From an uncultured Bacteroidales bacterium (GTDB lineage Bacteria; Bacteroidota; Bacteroidia; Bacteroidales; UBA932), in the NCBI GenBank assembly GCA_944323245.1, contig CALURT010000001.1:111486-175485 (forward strand): a stretch of DNA of 64,000 nucleotides, in the 5' to 3' direction. The notes beneath the pieces were generated by a model. The model was not told the DNA's origin. It made no database searches and saw nothing but the letters and a program-made list of their open reading frames with translations. The position numbers and the translations under genes are program-made. This document shows positions 51,963-61,324 of the stretch, piece by piece. Positions within the stretch are counted from its first letter, which is position 1, and every line of letters starts with the position of its first letter.

Positions 51963-54733
51963 ATCTGATACATAGGCTATACGTATTTGCATTTGCCATT
52001 ATTACATTGCTTTCCTGCAATTATACACTGCAAAAGCCTCATTCGTTGACAGTCGGAGAAGGGTTTACAAATCCTGTCGGCTACTATACCAATGAGTTGG
52101 ATTTCTCATGGAAACTGCCTGAAAATGTGCAAGGGCAATCTGCCTATAGAATAACAGCAGCATCAACCCGAGAACTACTGGACGCTGCTCCGGATTTATG
52201 GGATTCCGGAAAAGTCATGTCCGACCAATCCGTTTTTGTCAAATACTCCGGCAAAAATCTTCATTCCAGACAACAAGTCTATTGGAGAGTCATGTATTGG
52301 GATCAGGATGGAAATCCCTCCGAATGGAGCGAAACGGCAGAAGTGGAACTCGGCCTTTTGGACAATAATGACTGGTCAGGGAAATGGATAAGCTATCCTT
52401 TTCTTCCGGAAGAAACAGACACTGTTTTATTTGGTGCAAAGCGGTATAATGTCCAATATTTGAGAAAAGATTTTTCCCTTCCCGACAACCCTGCCAAGGC
52501 GACATTATATGTCACGGCAAAAGGGGTATTCGAACCAATTATCAACGGTGAAAAGATCGGTCAGGACATTATGCCTCCTGGGTTTACGCCTTACACGAAA
52601 AGAATTGAAACACTGACATACGATGTAACGGAAAAGGTCCGCAAGGGAGAGAATGCCGTCTCATTCATATTGGCACCCGGCTGGTTTACAGAAAGAATCG
52701 GATGGTCTCCGTCTCAGTATGTTGAGAAAGGGTCTCCGGAATTGTTGTGTCAGTTGGAAATCTCATTTACTGACGGCAAAACAATGAAAATATGCTCTGA
52801 CAGCACATGGTATGCCACGGACAATGGCCCGATAAGGTATTCTGAAATATATGACGGCGAATTTTATGACAGCAACCTTGAGATGGACGGATGGGATGAA
52901 TCCGGCCATGATGTCTCCGGATGGAAACCCGTCAATGAGGAAAATATTTCCGATGAAATCAGATTGATGCCAAAACGGCATGAAACTGTCAAAAATCATG
53001 AACGGGTGGAAGCCGTCAGAATACTCCGCACAAAAACAGATGAGGTGATTTTCGACATAGGACAGAACATTGTAGGCGTACCGGAAATAAACATTCCCAT
53101 GAAACGGGGCGATACACTGACTGTCAGATTTGCAGAAATGCTTACGGATGACGGACACTTGTATACTGAAAGTTACAGGACAGCCCTGTCTACCGATTAT
53201 TATGTTGCGTCACGCGATGGAATCATAAGCTATACACCGAAATTCACTTTTCATGGATTCCGTTATATCGGACTGTCCGGATTCAATGAGTCACGGACTC
53301 CTGAAACTGATTGGGTAACCGGAATCGTACAGTATTCCGATTTCAAGCATACCGGTAATTTCCATTCCTCCGATGAAACGCTAAACAAATTGTATGACAA
53401 TACAATCTGGAGTCACAAAGGGAACTCTTTCGATATACCTACCGATTGTCCGCAACGTGATGAACGCATGGGATGGACAGGAGACGCTCAGATTTTCGCG
53501 CCTACGGCATATTATATTGCCGATGTATATCCGTTTTTTGCTGCATGGCTGCAATCTTTAAGGGAGGAACAGCAAAGCGACGGCAGGATTCCTATTGTCG
53601 TGCCGAATGTTGCAGGCAAGCGTGTGAGTCCCGGGTGGGGAGATGCGGCAGTCATTATTCCATGGATTTCATACTTCATGACAGGGGACACGAAAATTCT
53701 TGAAGACAACTATGAATCGATGCGGGAATGGGTCAACTTCTCCATGACTCACTACAATGGCAAAACCATCATATTCGACGGGTTCGGAGACTGGTTGCAA
53801 CCATATTCATCTTATGGCAACTTCGGCGAAACTCCAAAAGACCTCATTGCTACTGCATACTGTGCCCATTCCGTCAGTCTTCTAATAAAGACAGCCGAAA
53901 AATTGGGATTTAATAGTGACGTTTCTTATTACAGAAGCATACTGGATAAACTAAAACGAGGTTTTTCAAGCACTTTCTTCGATTCAGACGGGAAAATGCT
54001 CGGTCGGGAAACGCAAACAGGATATCTTATGGCACTCGGATTCGATCTGCTGACAGATGAAAAAATCAGGAACGGGGCATCTGACAATCTCATAAAACTT
54101 GTAAATGACTGTGACAATCACTTAAGAACAGGATTCTTGGGGACTCCTCTTATCGCTCCTATATTAGACGAAATAGGCCGGCCGGATTTGGCTGCTCAAA
54201 TCCTGTTCCAGGATACATATCCGTCATGGTTTTTCTCAATCAGACAAGGGGCAACCACCCTTTGGGAAAGATGGAACAGCTATACTATTGCCGACGGATT
54301 CGGAGATGCAGGAATGAACTCATTCAATCATTACGCTTATGGAAGCATATTTGAATGGATTTATGAACGATTAATAGGTATTACACCGACATCTGCCGGA
54401 TTCAAGGAAACGACAATCGCCCCATATTTTTATTCAGGCCTCACTCAGATCCATGGAGATGTGAATACGCCTTATGGAATTATATCTTCAGGTTGGAAGC
54501 AGGATTCACTTGGGAATATCCGGCATGATATAATCATTCCTCCGAATACGACTGCCCGGTATCTCGTTCCATCCGAAACATATAATAAAATTTTGATAAA
54601 CGGGAAGCCGTTGCAGATGACGGCGCTCGGTCAGACTGGATATAAAAACAAGTGTTGTCTTGTCATAAATCTACATAGCGGAAAATATAATATAAACCTT
54701 ATAAAAAAACCCAATCATGTTACGGATAAATAA
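51953..54733 (+). CDS. Alpha-L-rhamnosidase, GH78
   Basis: The 926-residue lipoprotein (ITLLSC lipobox) shows the GH78 domain order. An N-terminal beta domain (PVGYYTNELDFSWKLPENVQ) is followed by WRVMYWDQDGNPSEWS. Next comes the rhamnosidase N domain (LRKDFSLPDNPAKATLYVTA), and then an (alpha/alpha)6 barrel with the catalytic-acid region DCPQRDERMGWTGDAQIF near residue 504. FNHYAYGSIFEWIYERLIGI is typical of the barrel's end. The enzyme releases terminal alpha-L-rhamnose, the clearest clue to the target glycan. It overlaps both neighbours (10 and 17 bases). Confidence 0.95.
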   Translation: MGINLIHRLYVFAFAIITLLSCNYTLQKPHSLTVGEGFTNPVGYYTNELDFSWKLPENVQGQSAYRITAASTRELLDAAPDLWDSGKVMSDQSVFVKYSGKNLHSRQQVYWRVMYWDQDGNPSEWSETAEVELGLLDNNDWSGKWISYPFLPEETDTVLFGAKRYNVQYLRKDFSLPDNPAKATLYVTAKGVFEPIINGEKIGQDIMPPGFTPYTKRIETLTYDVTEKVRKGENAVSFILAPGWFTERIGWSPSQYVEKGSPELLCQLEISFTDGKTMKICSDSTWYATDNGPIRYSEIYDGEFYDSNLEMDGWDESGHDVSGWKPVNEENISDEIRLMPKRHETVKNHERVEAVRILRTKTDEVIFDIGQNIVGVPEINIPMKRGDTLTVRFAEMLTDDGHLYTESYRTALSTDYYVASRDGIISYTPKFTFHGFRYIGLSGFNESRTPETDWVTGIVQYSDFKHTGNFHSSDETLNKLYDNTIWSHKGNSFDIPTDCPQRDERMGWTGDAQIFAPTAYYIADVYPFFAAWLQSLREEQQSDGRIPIVVPNVAGKRVSPGWGDAAVIIPWISYFMTGDTKILEDNYESMREWVNFSMTHYNGKTIIFDGFGDWLQPYSSYGNFGETPKDLIATAYCAHSVSLLIKTAEKLGFNSDVSYYRSILDKLKRGFSSTFFDSDGKMLGRETQTGYLMALGFDLLTDEKIRNGASDNLIKLVNDCDNHLRTGFLGTPLIAPILDEIGRPDLAAQILFQDTYPSWFFSIRQGATTLWERWNSYTIADGFGDAGMNSFNHYAYGSIFEWIYERLIGITPTSAGFKETTIAPYFYSGLTQIHGDVNTPYGIISSGWKQDSLGNIRHDIIIPPNTTARYLVPSETYNKILINGKPLQMTALGQTGYKNKCCLVINLHSGKYNINLIKKPNHVTDK

Positions 54734-56291
54734 GTTTACTGGAACGATCCTGTCCCTGGTCTGTTCTCTTTTCATCATGTGCGGATGTGAAAAAGACATA
54801 TCTGAAAATGCAGAATCCGGCAATGCGTTAAAATTGGACAAGACCAACATCACCTTTCCTTTTTCTGAAGGGAACGAATACACAGTCACTGTCATAGCAC
54901 CCGAAGAGCCGACTTACGCCATAACATACAATGATGAATCCAAAGACTGGCTCATTGCAGGACTTGCCGGTACCGGCGAAGAGAACACATGGCAACTCAC
55001 TGTAAAGACAACATCCGAAAATGATACCGGGGCGAACAGATCCGCCACAATAACCATTTCCGCAGGAGGGGAAGATATAGCCATAAACGTAATTCAGGAA
55101 TATTCGGATCCGGTAATCTACCTTGTTGACAGAAACATAACCTTTACTGCCAAAGCAGGGGTCTCGACAGAGGTAGTATTCGACATAGAAACAGACTGGA
55201 CGGCAGAACTTTCATTCGCCGAAGATATTGAGCCATGGGTAAAAATGTCCGTAAATGCCGGGGCCGCAGGCAATAACAAGACAATCGGCCTGACGACTCT
55301 GTCCGAAAACAATACGGCTATAGCACGAAAAGCCGAACTGAATATATATTACGGGAGCAAGACATGTACCGTAGATCTGACACAGGATGTTGGAGAACGT
55401 GTAGTTGATTGCAACACTACTGAAATATCCTTCAACAACACTTCCGAAAATTCGGAAAATGTCGTATTTACAATCTCGAAAAACTGGTCTATTGAAATCG
55501 AATATGCTGAAGGCGACGGTAACTGGCTCAATGTATCAAAAACAGCAGGTGTCGCAGGAAGTAATATTGAATTTTCAATCAGTACCATATCTGCCAATAT
55601 AAAGGATATTGAGAGGACAGCCACTGTGAAAATAGTATTTGAAAACGGATATTTCCCGATAGAGGTAATCCAACAATGTATTGAAGGAAATCTCGCAAGC
55701 TATATAGATCCTGATTTTCTCACCTTGTTGGTGGAAAACAAATATCTGTCTAACGGAGAAGTCGTCACTGAAGCAGACTTGGCTGCCATAAGGCGTATAG
55801 AGCTTACGAGGACCGCTTCGGACAGAGGCAATCTTACATCTTTGGCAGGAATAGAATACATGTCTGCATTGCAAGTCCTTAAATGCGAATATCATCAAAT
55901 AGAAACCCTCGATTTAAGCAAAAATTCCGAACTTGTCGAATTGTACGTCATAGGGAACGGGCTGACGGAACTCAACATAAGCAATACACCTAAACTTGTC
56001 CGGCTGTATGTCCAAGATAATATGATTTCGGATATAGATCTTTCTGACAAACCGGTCTTAAGACTTTGCTATCTTGGAAACAACAATTTCCAAAGTGCGG
56101 ATTTGACCGGATGCAGTCCTTCAGCACTTTTGGGATTCACATGCTCCGGAAATCCTGGCATTGAAGGAAAATTTGTTGTCAAGGCCTGGTTTGACAATAG
56201 TTCCATTCCGGCAAATTTCACAAGTAGCGGCTGGATATATCAGGATACTGAAAATATAGAAATAATATACGAAAACACCGTGAACAATTAA
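54717..56291 (+). CDS. Surface lipoprotein with BACON domains and LRR module
   Basis: The 524-residue lipoprotein (lipobox IMCGC) has three BACON-type repeats of about 90 residues (each with a W-hydrophobic segment such as KDWLIAGLAGTGEENTWQL and NWLNVSKTAGVAG). A leucine-rich-repeat module follows (about residues 340-510; LTSLAGIEYMSALQVLKCEY, LVELYVIGNGLTELNIS). BACON domains often serve as spacers or mucin/glycan-binding parts in Bacteroidota. The LRR module is closely related to the one in the protein at 56462-57850. Position after the enzymes suggests a SusE/F-like surface glycan-binding role, unproven. Confidence 0.85.
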   Translation: MLRINKFTGTILSLVCSLFIMCGCEKDISENAESGNALKLDKTNITFPFSEGNEYTVTVIAPEEPTYAITYNDESKDWLIAGLAGTGEENTWQLTVKTTSENDTGANRSATITISAGGEDIAINVIQEYSDPVIYLVDRNITFTAKAGVSTEVVFDIETDWTAELSFAEDIEPWVKMSVNAGAAGNNKTIGLTTLSENNTAIARKAELNIYYGSKTCTVDLTQDVGERVVDCNTTEISFNNTSENSENVVFTISKNWSIEIEYAEGDGNWLNVSKTAGVAGSNIEFSISTISANIKDIERTATVKIVFENGYFPIEVIQQCIEGNLASYIDPDFLTLLVENKYLSNGEVVTEADLAAIRRIELTRTASDRGNLTSLAGIEYMSALQVLKCEYHQIETLDLSKNSELVELYVIGNGLTELNISNTPKLVRLYVQDNMISDIDLSDKPVLRLCYLGNNNFQSADLTGCSPSALLGFTCSGNPGIEGKFVVKAWFDNSSIPANFTSSGWIYQDTENIEIIYENTVNN

Positions 56292-56302
56292 ATTACAGGA
56301 AT

Positions 56303-56449
56303 ATGAACAGCATTGAGAAAAAAACAGAATGTGCAGGTAAGGCCTATTGCGCACCATCAGTGGATTGTATCATCACTAAAACCGAACTTGGTTTCTGCTC
56401 AAGTGTTGAAAACTTCTACGACGACTCAGAATATCCTTGGAATGAATAA
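56303..56449 (+). CDS. 48-aa peptide between the two LRR lipoproteins
   Basis: The frame from ATG 56303 to TAA 56449 encodes 48 residues. It starts MNSIEKKTECAGKAYCAPSV, has four cysteines, and ends acidic and aromatic (FYDDSEYPWNE). There is no signal peptide. It fits the 170-base gap between two lipoprotein genes with 11- and 12-base spacers, like the other operon genes, which supports its being real. Small acidic-tailed peptides of this general look accompany fimbrillin-like lipoproteins in Bacteroidales; I know no function. A modified-peptide precursor is possible but no modifying enzyme is nearby. Confidence 0.6.
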   Translation: MNSIEKKTECAGKAYCAPSVDCIITKTELGFCSSVENFYDDSEYPWNE

Positions 56450-56461
56450 AAATTATGCAAC

Positions 56462-57850
56462 ATGAAAATTCACTCTTTGATAATCATTGCTTTAATGGCA
56501 ATCGCATGTAATGAAGCCGTTTTATATAATGACAATACAAATATCATCCGGTTCAAAGCGGATATTGAGAACGGTGCGGCCAAAATGGGACTAAACCAAG
56601 ACTACTCCGTACAATGGTCTGCTGGAGATGCAATCAGTGTATTCACCGCCTCTGGTACAAACTTGAAATTCTTGACGGAAACATCCGGGACCAGTGTGGA
56701 ATTTACAGGATTGGGCCAATCTTCTGACACATATTCATACGCTCTTTATCCGTATAATGCCGATGCCATAATATCCGGAGCATTAATATCGAGCAGGATT
56801 CCTGCCATACAGTCAGCAGCAGCCAACACATTCGGAGGAAACATGAATATGGCCGTAGCAGTCAACAACGATATGGATCTGTACTTTACAAATGCTATCG
56901 GATTGATGAAGTTCAATATAGCGGAAGGCGCAGATAATATTGAAAACATTACCCTGTCAGGAAACAACAATGAAAAAATTGCCGGAGATGTAACTATTGA
57001 CATGTCCGTCGATTTGCCGATTGCCGAAGTAACGTCGGACGGAGACACAAAAATCACACTCCAATCCGAATCCGGATTTCAAAACGGAGTAACATACTAT
57101 TTTGTTGTTCCCGTAATGGAATTTACAAAAGGAATCTCTCTTTTATTCGAATTTAAGGATAATACATTCGGCGTTCTGAATGGAAACAGCCCGGCAGAAA
57201 TCAAACGGAGCGGAATTCTCGACCTCGGGACATTGACCCCTGTTGCAAAGTCAGGAAATCCGGCTGTATTCATCGATCCGGTATTCGCATCGCAGATGCT
57301 TGAAAAAAATTACATTCAGGACATCGGAAATCTTACGTTCAATGAATTGTCCGCAATAAAAAAGATAGAATTGTCTGCTTCCGCCAATGCCAAAGGCCCT
57401 CTCACTTCTATTAAAGGTGTGGAATTTATGCCGTCACTGCAAGTATTGAAATGCGAATATCATAACATTTCTTCCGCTGACATGAGTCACAACACCGAAT
57501 TGGTGGAATTGTATATGACTGGGAATGTACTTGAAACCGTGGATTTGACAAATACTGCAAAATTGGTAAGATGTTACCTTGCCATCAACAAGATTTCTGA
57601 AATTGAACTTATCGGCAAACCTGTACTCCGACTACTGTATTTAGGTGAAAATAATCTTGCAGAATTGGATCTGACCGGATGCAGCCCTTCTGCCTTAATC
57701 GGATTTACATGCGCCGGAAATCCCGGCCGGAACGGAGAATTCAGAGTCAAAGCCTGGTTCGACAACAGTTCCATTCCGGCAAATTTCACAAATTCAAATT
57801 GGAAAGACGATTCAGGAAACCCTGTAATATTAACTTATTATACGGAATAA
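56462..57850 (+). CDS. Fimbrillin-like lipoprotein with LRR module
   Basis: The 462-residue lipoprotein (lipobox LMAIAC) has a fimbrillin-type N-terminal half (WSAGDAISVFTASGTNLKF, YSYALYPYNADAIISG, LMKFNIAEGADNIENITLSG). Its C-terminal LRR module is very like that of the BACON protein upstream; both end in KAWFDNSSIPANFT. The shared C-terminus with different N-termini suggests duplication and domain replacement. A surface glycan-binding or adhesion role is inferred from position only. It is followed 4 bases later by the GH2 gene. Confidence 0.83.
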   Translation: MKIHSLIIIALMAIACNEAVLYNDNTNIIRFKADIENGAAKMGLNQDYSVQWSAGDAISVFTASGTNLKFLTETSGTSVEFTGLGQSSDTYSYALYPYNADAIISGALISSRIPAIQSAAANTFGGNMNMAVAVNNDMDLYFTNAIGLMKFNIAEGADNIENITLSGNNNEKIAGDVTIDMSVDLPIAEVTSDGDTKITLQSESGFQNGVTYYFVVPVMEFTKGISLLFEFKDNTFGVLNGNSPAEIKRSGILDLGTLTPVAKSGNPAVFIDPVFASQMLEKNYIQDIGNLTFNELSAIKKIELSASANAKGPLTSIKGVEFMPSLQVLKCEYHNISSADMSHNTELVELYMTGNVLETVDLTNTAKLVRCYLAINKISEIELIGKPVLRLLYLGENNLAELDLTGCSPSALIGFTCAGNPGRNGEFRVKAWFDNSSIPANFTNSNWKDDSGNPVILTYYTE

Positions 57851-57854
57851 CCGC

Positions 57855-59873
57855 ATGACAAGAAAATTTTTTCTGATATTCCTGCTGATCTGGACAATGA
57901 CTGATTCTTTTGCCGAAAGACAACGAATCGCCTTGAACGATAGCTGGGAATTTTATCCGGCGCTGCACGTCGGGAGCCAAAAGCCGCTCCCGACTGCGGT
58001 GTCGTTGCCCCATACATGGAATAATACCGATGTGCTGCACTCAACAGACTATCTAAGGACCACGATGTGGTACAAGCGGACAATCCACATTGATGAGCAA
58101 ACTGCCAATGCCAAGCGTATTTTCCTATACTTTCACGGGGTAAATTCCATGGCTACTGTATATGTGAACAAAAACATGGCCGGGGAGCACAAAGGCGGAT
58201 ACACGGCCTTCTGTCTTGAAATCACGCCTTACATCAAATATGGTGAAAACATCCTGGAAATCCTTGTCAGTAACGCATTCCGTACAGACATTGCACCCGT
58301 GACCGGGGATTTCAATGTTTTCGGAGGAATCCATCGTCCTGTTGAACTGATTATCACTGACAAGAACTGTATTTCACCTTTGGATTATGCTTCCTCGGGA
58401 GTTTATTTGAAACAATCCAATGTAACGGATAAAAACGCCGATTTGGAAATCATTACAAAGTTATCCGTTACCGATATGGCACATGACCTGCGAGTCAGGT
58501 CGATAGTCACTGATGCCGGTGCCGATACTTTGGCCATTCTCGAAACGGCTCCGGATAATTGGTTTGAATGCCGGCAAACCCTCTCAATTGAGAATCCGAC
58601 ACTATGGAACGGAAGAAAAAATCCGTACATGTACAATGTCCGCGTCCATTTAATACAAGACAATAAAATAATCGATGAAGTCGTCCAGAAAACAGGTTTC
58701 AGATATTTCAACATAGATAAGTCAGAAGGATTTTTCCTCAACGGGGAATATCTCGACCTTTACGGATTCGGCAAGCACGAGGATATTGAAGGCAAAGGCT
58801 CGGCTATGAGCAAGGAGGACATCGCCGGGGATTTCGAAATCATAGAAGAGTCAGGAGCTACCGCCGTCCGTATGACCCATTACCCGCACAGCGATATAGC
58901 CTACGATATTTGCGATTCACTCGGCCTTATAGTATGGACTGAGATTCCGAACGTAGGACCTGGGGGATTTCTTGGTCCGGGATATTTTCCTACCGCAGAA
59001 TTTCAGGAACATCTGAAGACTGTGCTGAAAGAAATGATCCGTCAGAAGTACAATCATCCGTCCGTCATTTTCTGGGGACTCTTCAACGAACTGAACTTCA
59101 ATTATGACTGTCCTGTGGCTTTTATGAATGATTTGAATATCATAGCAAAACAGGAAGACCCATCCAGAAAAACAGCATTTGCTACATTCATACAGGACAC
59201 ATTGTTCGACAGCACTGCCGACCTTATTGCATATAACAAATACTATGGCTGGTATCAAGGACATGCCCGGGATTATGGGAAATTTCTCGACGATGTCCAC
59301 GCTCTTCATGAAAAGCCCATAGGAATATCGGAATATGGTGCAGGAGGAAGTATAAACCATCATGACAATCCTTCAGAAAAGCCGAAATCGGGAGGGAAAT
59401 GGCATCCTGAAGAATATCAGGCATGGTGTCATGAGCATGTATGGGAGCAGATGCATGACCGTAAATTCGTCTGGTGCAAATTCATCTGGAATTTCGCTGA
59501 TTTCTCTTCATCAGTAAAAAACGAAGGGGACAGATTCGGGATCAATGACAAAGGTCTTGTAACCTATGACAGGAAGGTCAGAAAAGACGCTTTCTATTTT
59601 TACAAAGCCAATTGGAATCCTGAACCGATGCTGCATATAACATCCAAACGGGATTCGCTGAAATCTTCGGTTTCGGACATTAAAGTATATACAAACCTGA
59701 AAGAAGCCGTCCTGTATGTCAACGGCAATAAGATCTCGAAAAAAAGCAGAGATGAATTATGCAGGATTCATTGGAGTGACATACCGCTTGAAAAAGGAGA
59801 AAACTACATAGTTGTCGAAGGAAAGACAAACGGCAAAAAATACGTGGATTCCTGCAAATGGTATGTACAATAG
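57855..59873 (+). CDS. Glycoside hydrolase family 2 (beta-galactosidase/beta-glucuronidase-like)
   Basis: The 672-residue exported enzyme (signal MTRKFFLIFLLIWTMTDSFA) has the GH2 order. The sugar-binding domain (NDSWEFYPALHVGSQKPLPT, WYKRTIHIDEQTANAKRIFL, FHGVNSMATVYVNKNMAGEH) is followed by an immunoglobulin-like domain. The TIM barrel carries the acid/base Glu in FWGLFNELNF (~411) and nucleophile in GISEYGAGGS (~492). Family 2 covers beta-galactosidase, glucuronidase, mannosidase and others; the substrate is undecided. It probably trims the rhamnose-containing glycan with the GH78 enzyme. Confidence 0.9.
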   Translation: MTRKFFLIFLLIWTMTDSFAERQRIALNDSWEFYPALHVGSQKPLPTAVSLPHTWNNTDVLHSTDYLRTTMWYKRTIHIDEQTANAKRIFLYFHGVNSMATVYVNKNMAGEHKGGYTAFCLEITPYIKYGENILEILVSNAFRTDIAPVTGDFNVFGGIHRPVELIITDKNCISPLDYASSGVYLKQSNVTDKNADLEIITKLSVTDMAHDLRVRSIVTDAGADTLAILETAPDNWFECRQTLSIENPTLWNGRKNPYMYNVRVHLIQDNKIIDEVVQKTGFRYFNIDKSEGFFLNGEYLDLYGFGKHEDIEGKGSAMSKEDIAGDFEIIEESGATAVRMTHYPHSDIAYDICDSLGLIVWTEIPNVGPGGFLGPGYFPTAEFQEHLKTVLKEMIRQKYNHPSVIFWGLFNELNFNYDCPVAFMNDLNIIAKQEDPSRKTAFATFIQDTLFDSTADLIAYNKYYGWYQGHARDYGKFLDDVHALHEKPIGISEYGAGGSINHHDNPSEKPKSGGKWHPEEYQAWCHEHVWEQMHDRKFVWCKFIWNFADFSSSVKNEGDRFGINDKGLVTYDRKVRKDAFYFYKANWNPEPMLHITSKRDSLKSSVSDIKVYTNLKEAVLYVNGNKISKKSRDELCRIHWSDIPLEKGENYIVVEGKTNGKKYVDSCKWYVQ

Positions 59874-59884
59874 CCGTTAATATT

Positions 59885-61324
59885 ATGAAAAGGATCATAT
59901 CGTTATATTTGTTTCTTCTCCTTTGCATACCCGTTGTCTCTTATGCAAAGTTAAAAATGCCGGGTATATTGGGTGACAATATGGTGCTGCAGAGAAATTC
60001 CTCAGTCATGATTTGGGGACATTCAAGTTGCGGGGGCAATATTTCAGTAAATGCTTCATGGTCGGATAAATCAATTGAATCCCAATGCGATGGTGACGGG
60101 AATTGGGATATCGTCCTCAACACTCCGGATGCCGGAGGCCCGTTCACTATTATTGTACGTGACAATGACTCCTCGATAATATTTGAAAATGTCATGACCG
60201 GGGAAGTATGGCTCTGTTCCGGACAGTCAAATATGGAAATGCCTATGAAAGGTTATCCAAATCAACCTGTTGACGATGCCATCGACTGCATTGTCGAAGC
60301 CGACACTTCCATTCCGATACGTATATTCAATGTCAACAGAAAAACCTCCCTGAAACCTGAATATGACTGTACATCATCATGGCAGACAAATAATCCGGAA
60401 ACTGTAGCCCAAACAAGTGCCGTAGCATACTTTTTTGCAAAAAAACTATACTCCACTCTAAAAGTGCCAGTAGGAATCATTATTGCCTCTTGGGGAGGAA
60501 CGCCTATCGAAAGTTGGGTCAATAAAAACACACTTGAAAAATTTCCGCTCTATGATCTCTCCTTTTTAGACACAGGAATATTACCGAACAAACCTCATTA
60601 TTGTCCGACTACACTATACAATGGCATGCTCTCCCCTATTGTCGGATACGGCATAAAAGGATTTTTATGGTATCAGGGAGAAGCCAACAGAAACAGACCT
60701 GACAATTACAGAAAAGTCCAGGCTGCATTTGCCGGAATGCTGCGGGATTTGTGGCACAATCCGGAAATGCCGTTCTATTATGTTCAGATCGCTCCGTATA
60801 ATTATGACGATCCGGACGGCCTCTCGGCTGCGAAATTCAGAGAGGGGCAGATGAAAAATATAGAAGAAATCGGCAACGCCGGAATGGCAGTCACCCTCGA
60901 CATCGGAGATGCAAGTTGCATACATCCTGCGCAGAAAGAAGAAGTGGGAAACAGACTGGCATACATGGCTTTATATAACGAATACGGATACACTGCCTTT
61001 GATCCGTTCCCGCCAATATACGATTCTTATGAAGTCAGGAATGATTGCATAAGAGTCAGATTCAAAGTAGGTCCGCAAGGCTTGGCTCCTTATGGTGCCC
61101 CGCTTGTCGAAGGCTTCGAAATCGCCGGAAAAGACCGGAAATTCTATCCTGCCACTGCCGTAATAATACGAGAAAACGGAGGGAATACAATAGATGTACG
61201 CAGTGAAGAAGTCAAAAAACCGGTAGCCGTAAGGTACGGATTCAAAAACGTAAGCAAAGCTTCATTGTACAACTGTTTTGGGATTCCTGCATCACCTTTC
61301 AGAACCGACAACTGGCCGGATTAG
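59885..61324 (+). CDS. SGNH sialate O-acetylesterase-family carbohydrate esterase
   Basis: The 479-residue exported esterase (MKRIISLYLFLLLCIPVVSYA) has the SASA family pattern: MVLQRNSSVMIWGHS at the N-terminal jelly-roll part, the nucleophile Ser in LCSGQSNMEMPMKG near residue 115, GFLWYQGEANRNRP, and the Asp-His pair near DASCIHPAQKEE. It removes O-acetyl groups from glycans. ATG 59885 is preferred over one at 59858, which overlaps the GH2 gene. It is the last gene of the plus-strand operon and overlaps the convergent esterase gene by 4 bases. Confidence 0.88.
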   Translation: MKRIISLYLFLLLCIPVVSYAKLKMPGILGDNMVLQRNSSVMIWGHSSCGGNISVNASWSDKSIESQCDGDGNWDIVLNTPDAGGPFTIIVRDNDSSIIFENVMTGEVWLCSGQSNMEMPMKGYPNQPVDDAIDCIVEADTSIPIRIFNVNRKTSLKPEYDCTSSWQTNNPETVAQTSAVAYFFAKKLYSTLKVPVGIIIASWGGTPIESWVNKNTLEKFPLYDLSFLDTGILPNKPHYCPTTLYNGMLSPIVGYGIKGFLWYQGEANRNRPDNYRKVQAAFAGMLRDLWHNPEMPFYYVQIAPYNYDDPDGLSAAKFREGQMKNIEEIGNAGMAVTLDIGDASCIHPAQKEEVGNRLAYMALYNEYGYTAFDPFPPIYDSYEVRNDCIRVRFKVGPQGLAPYGAPLVEGFEIAGKDRKFYPATAVIIRENGGNTIDVRSEEVKKPVAVRYGFKNVSKASLYNCFGIPASPFRTDNWPD

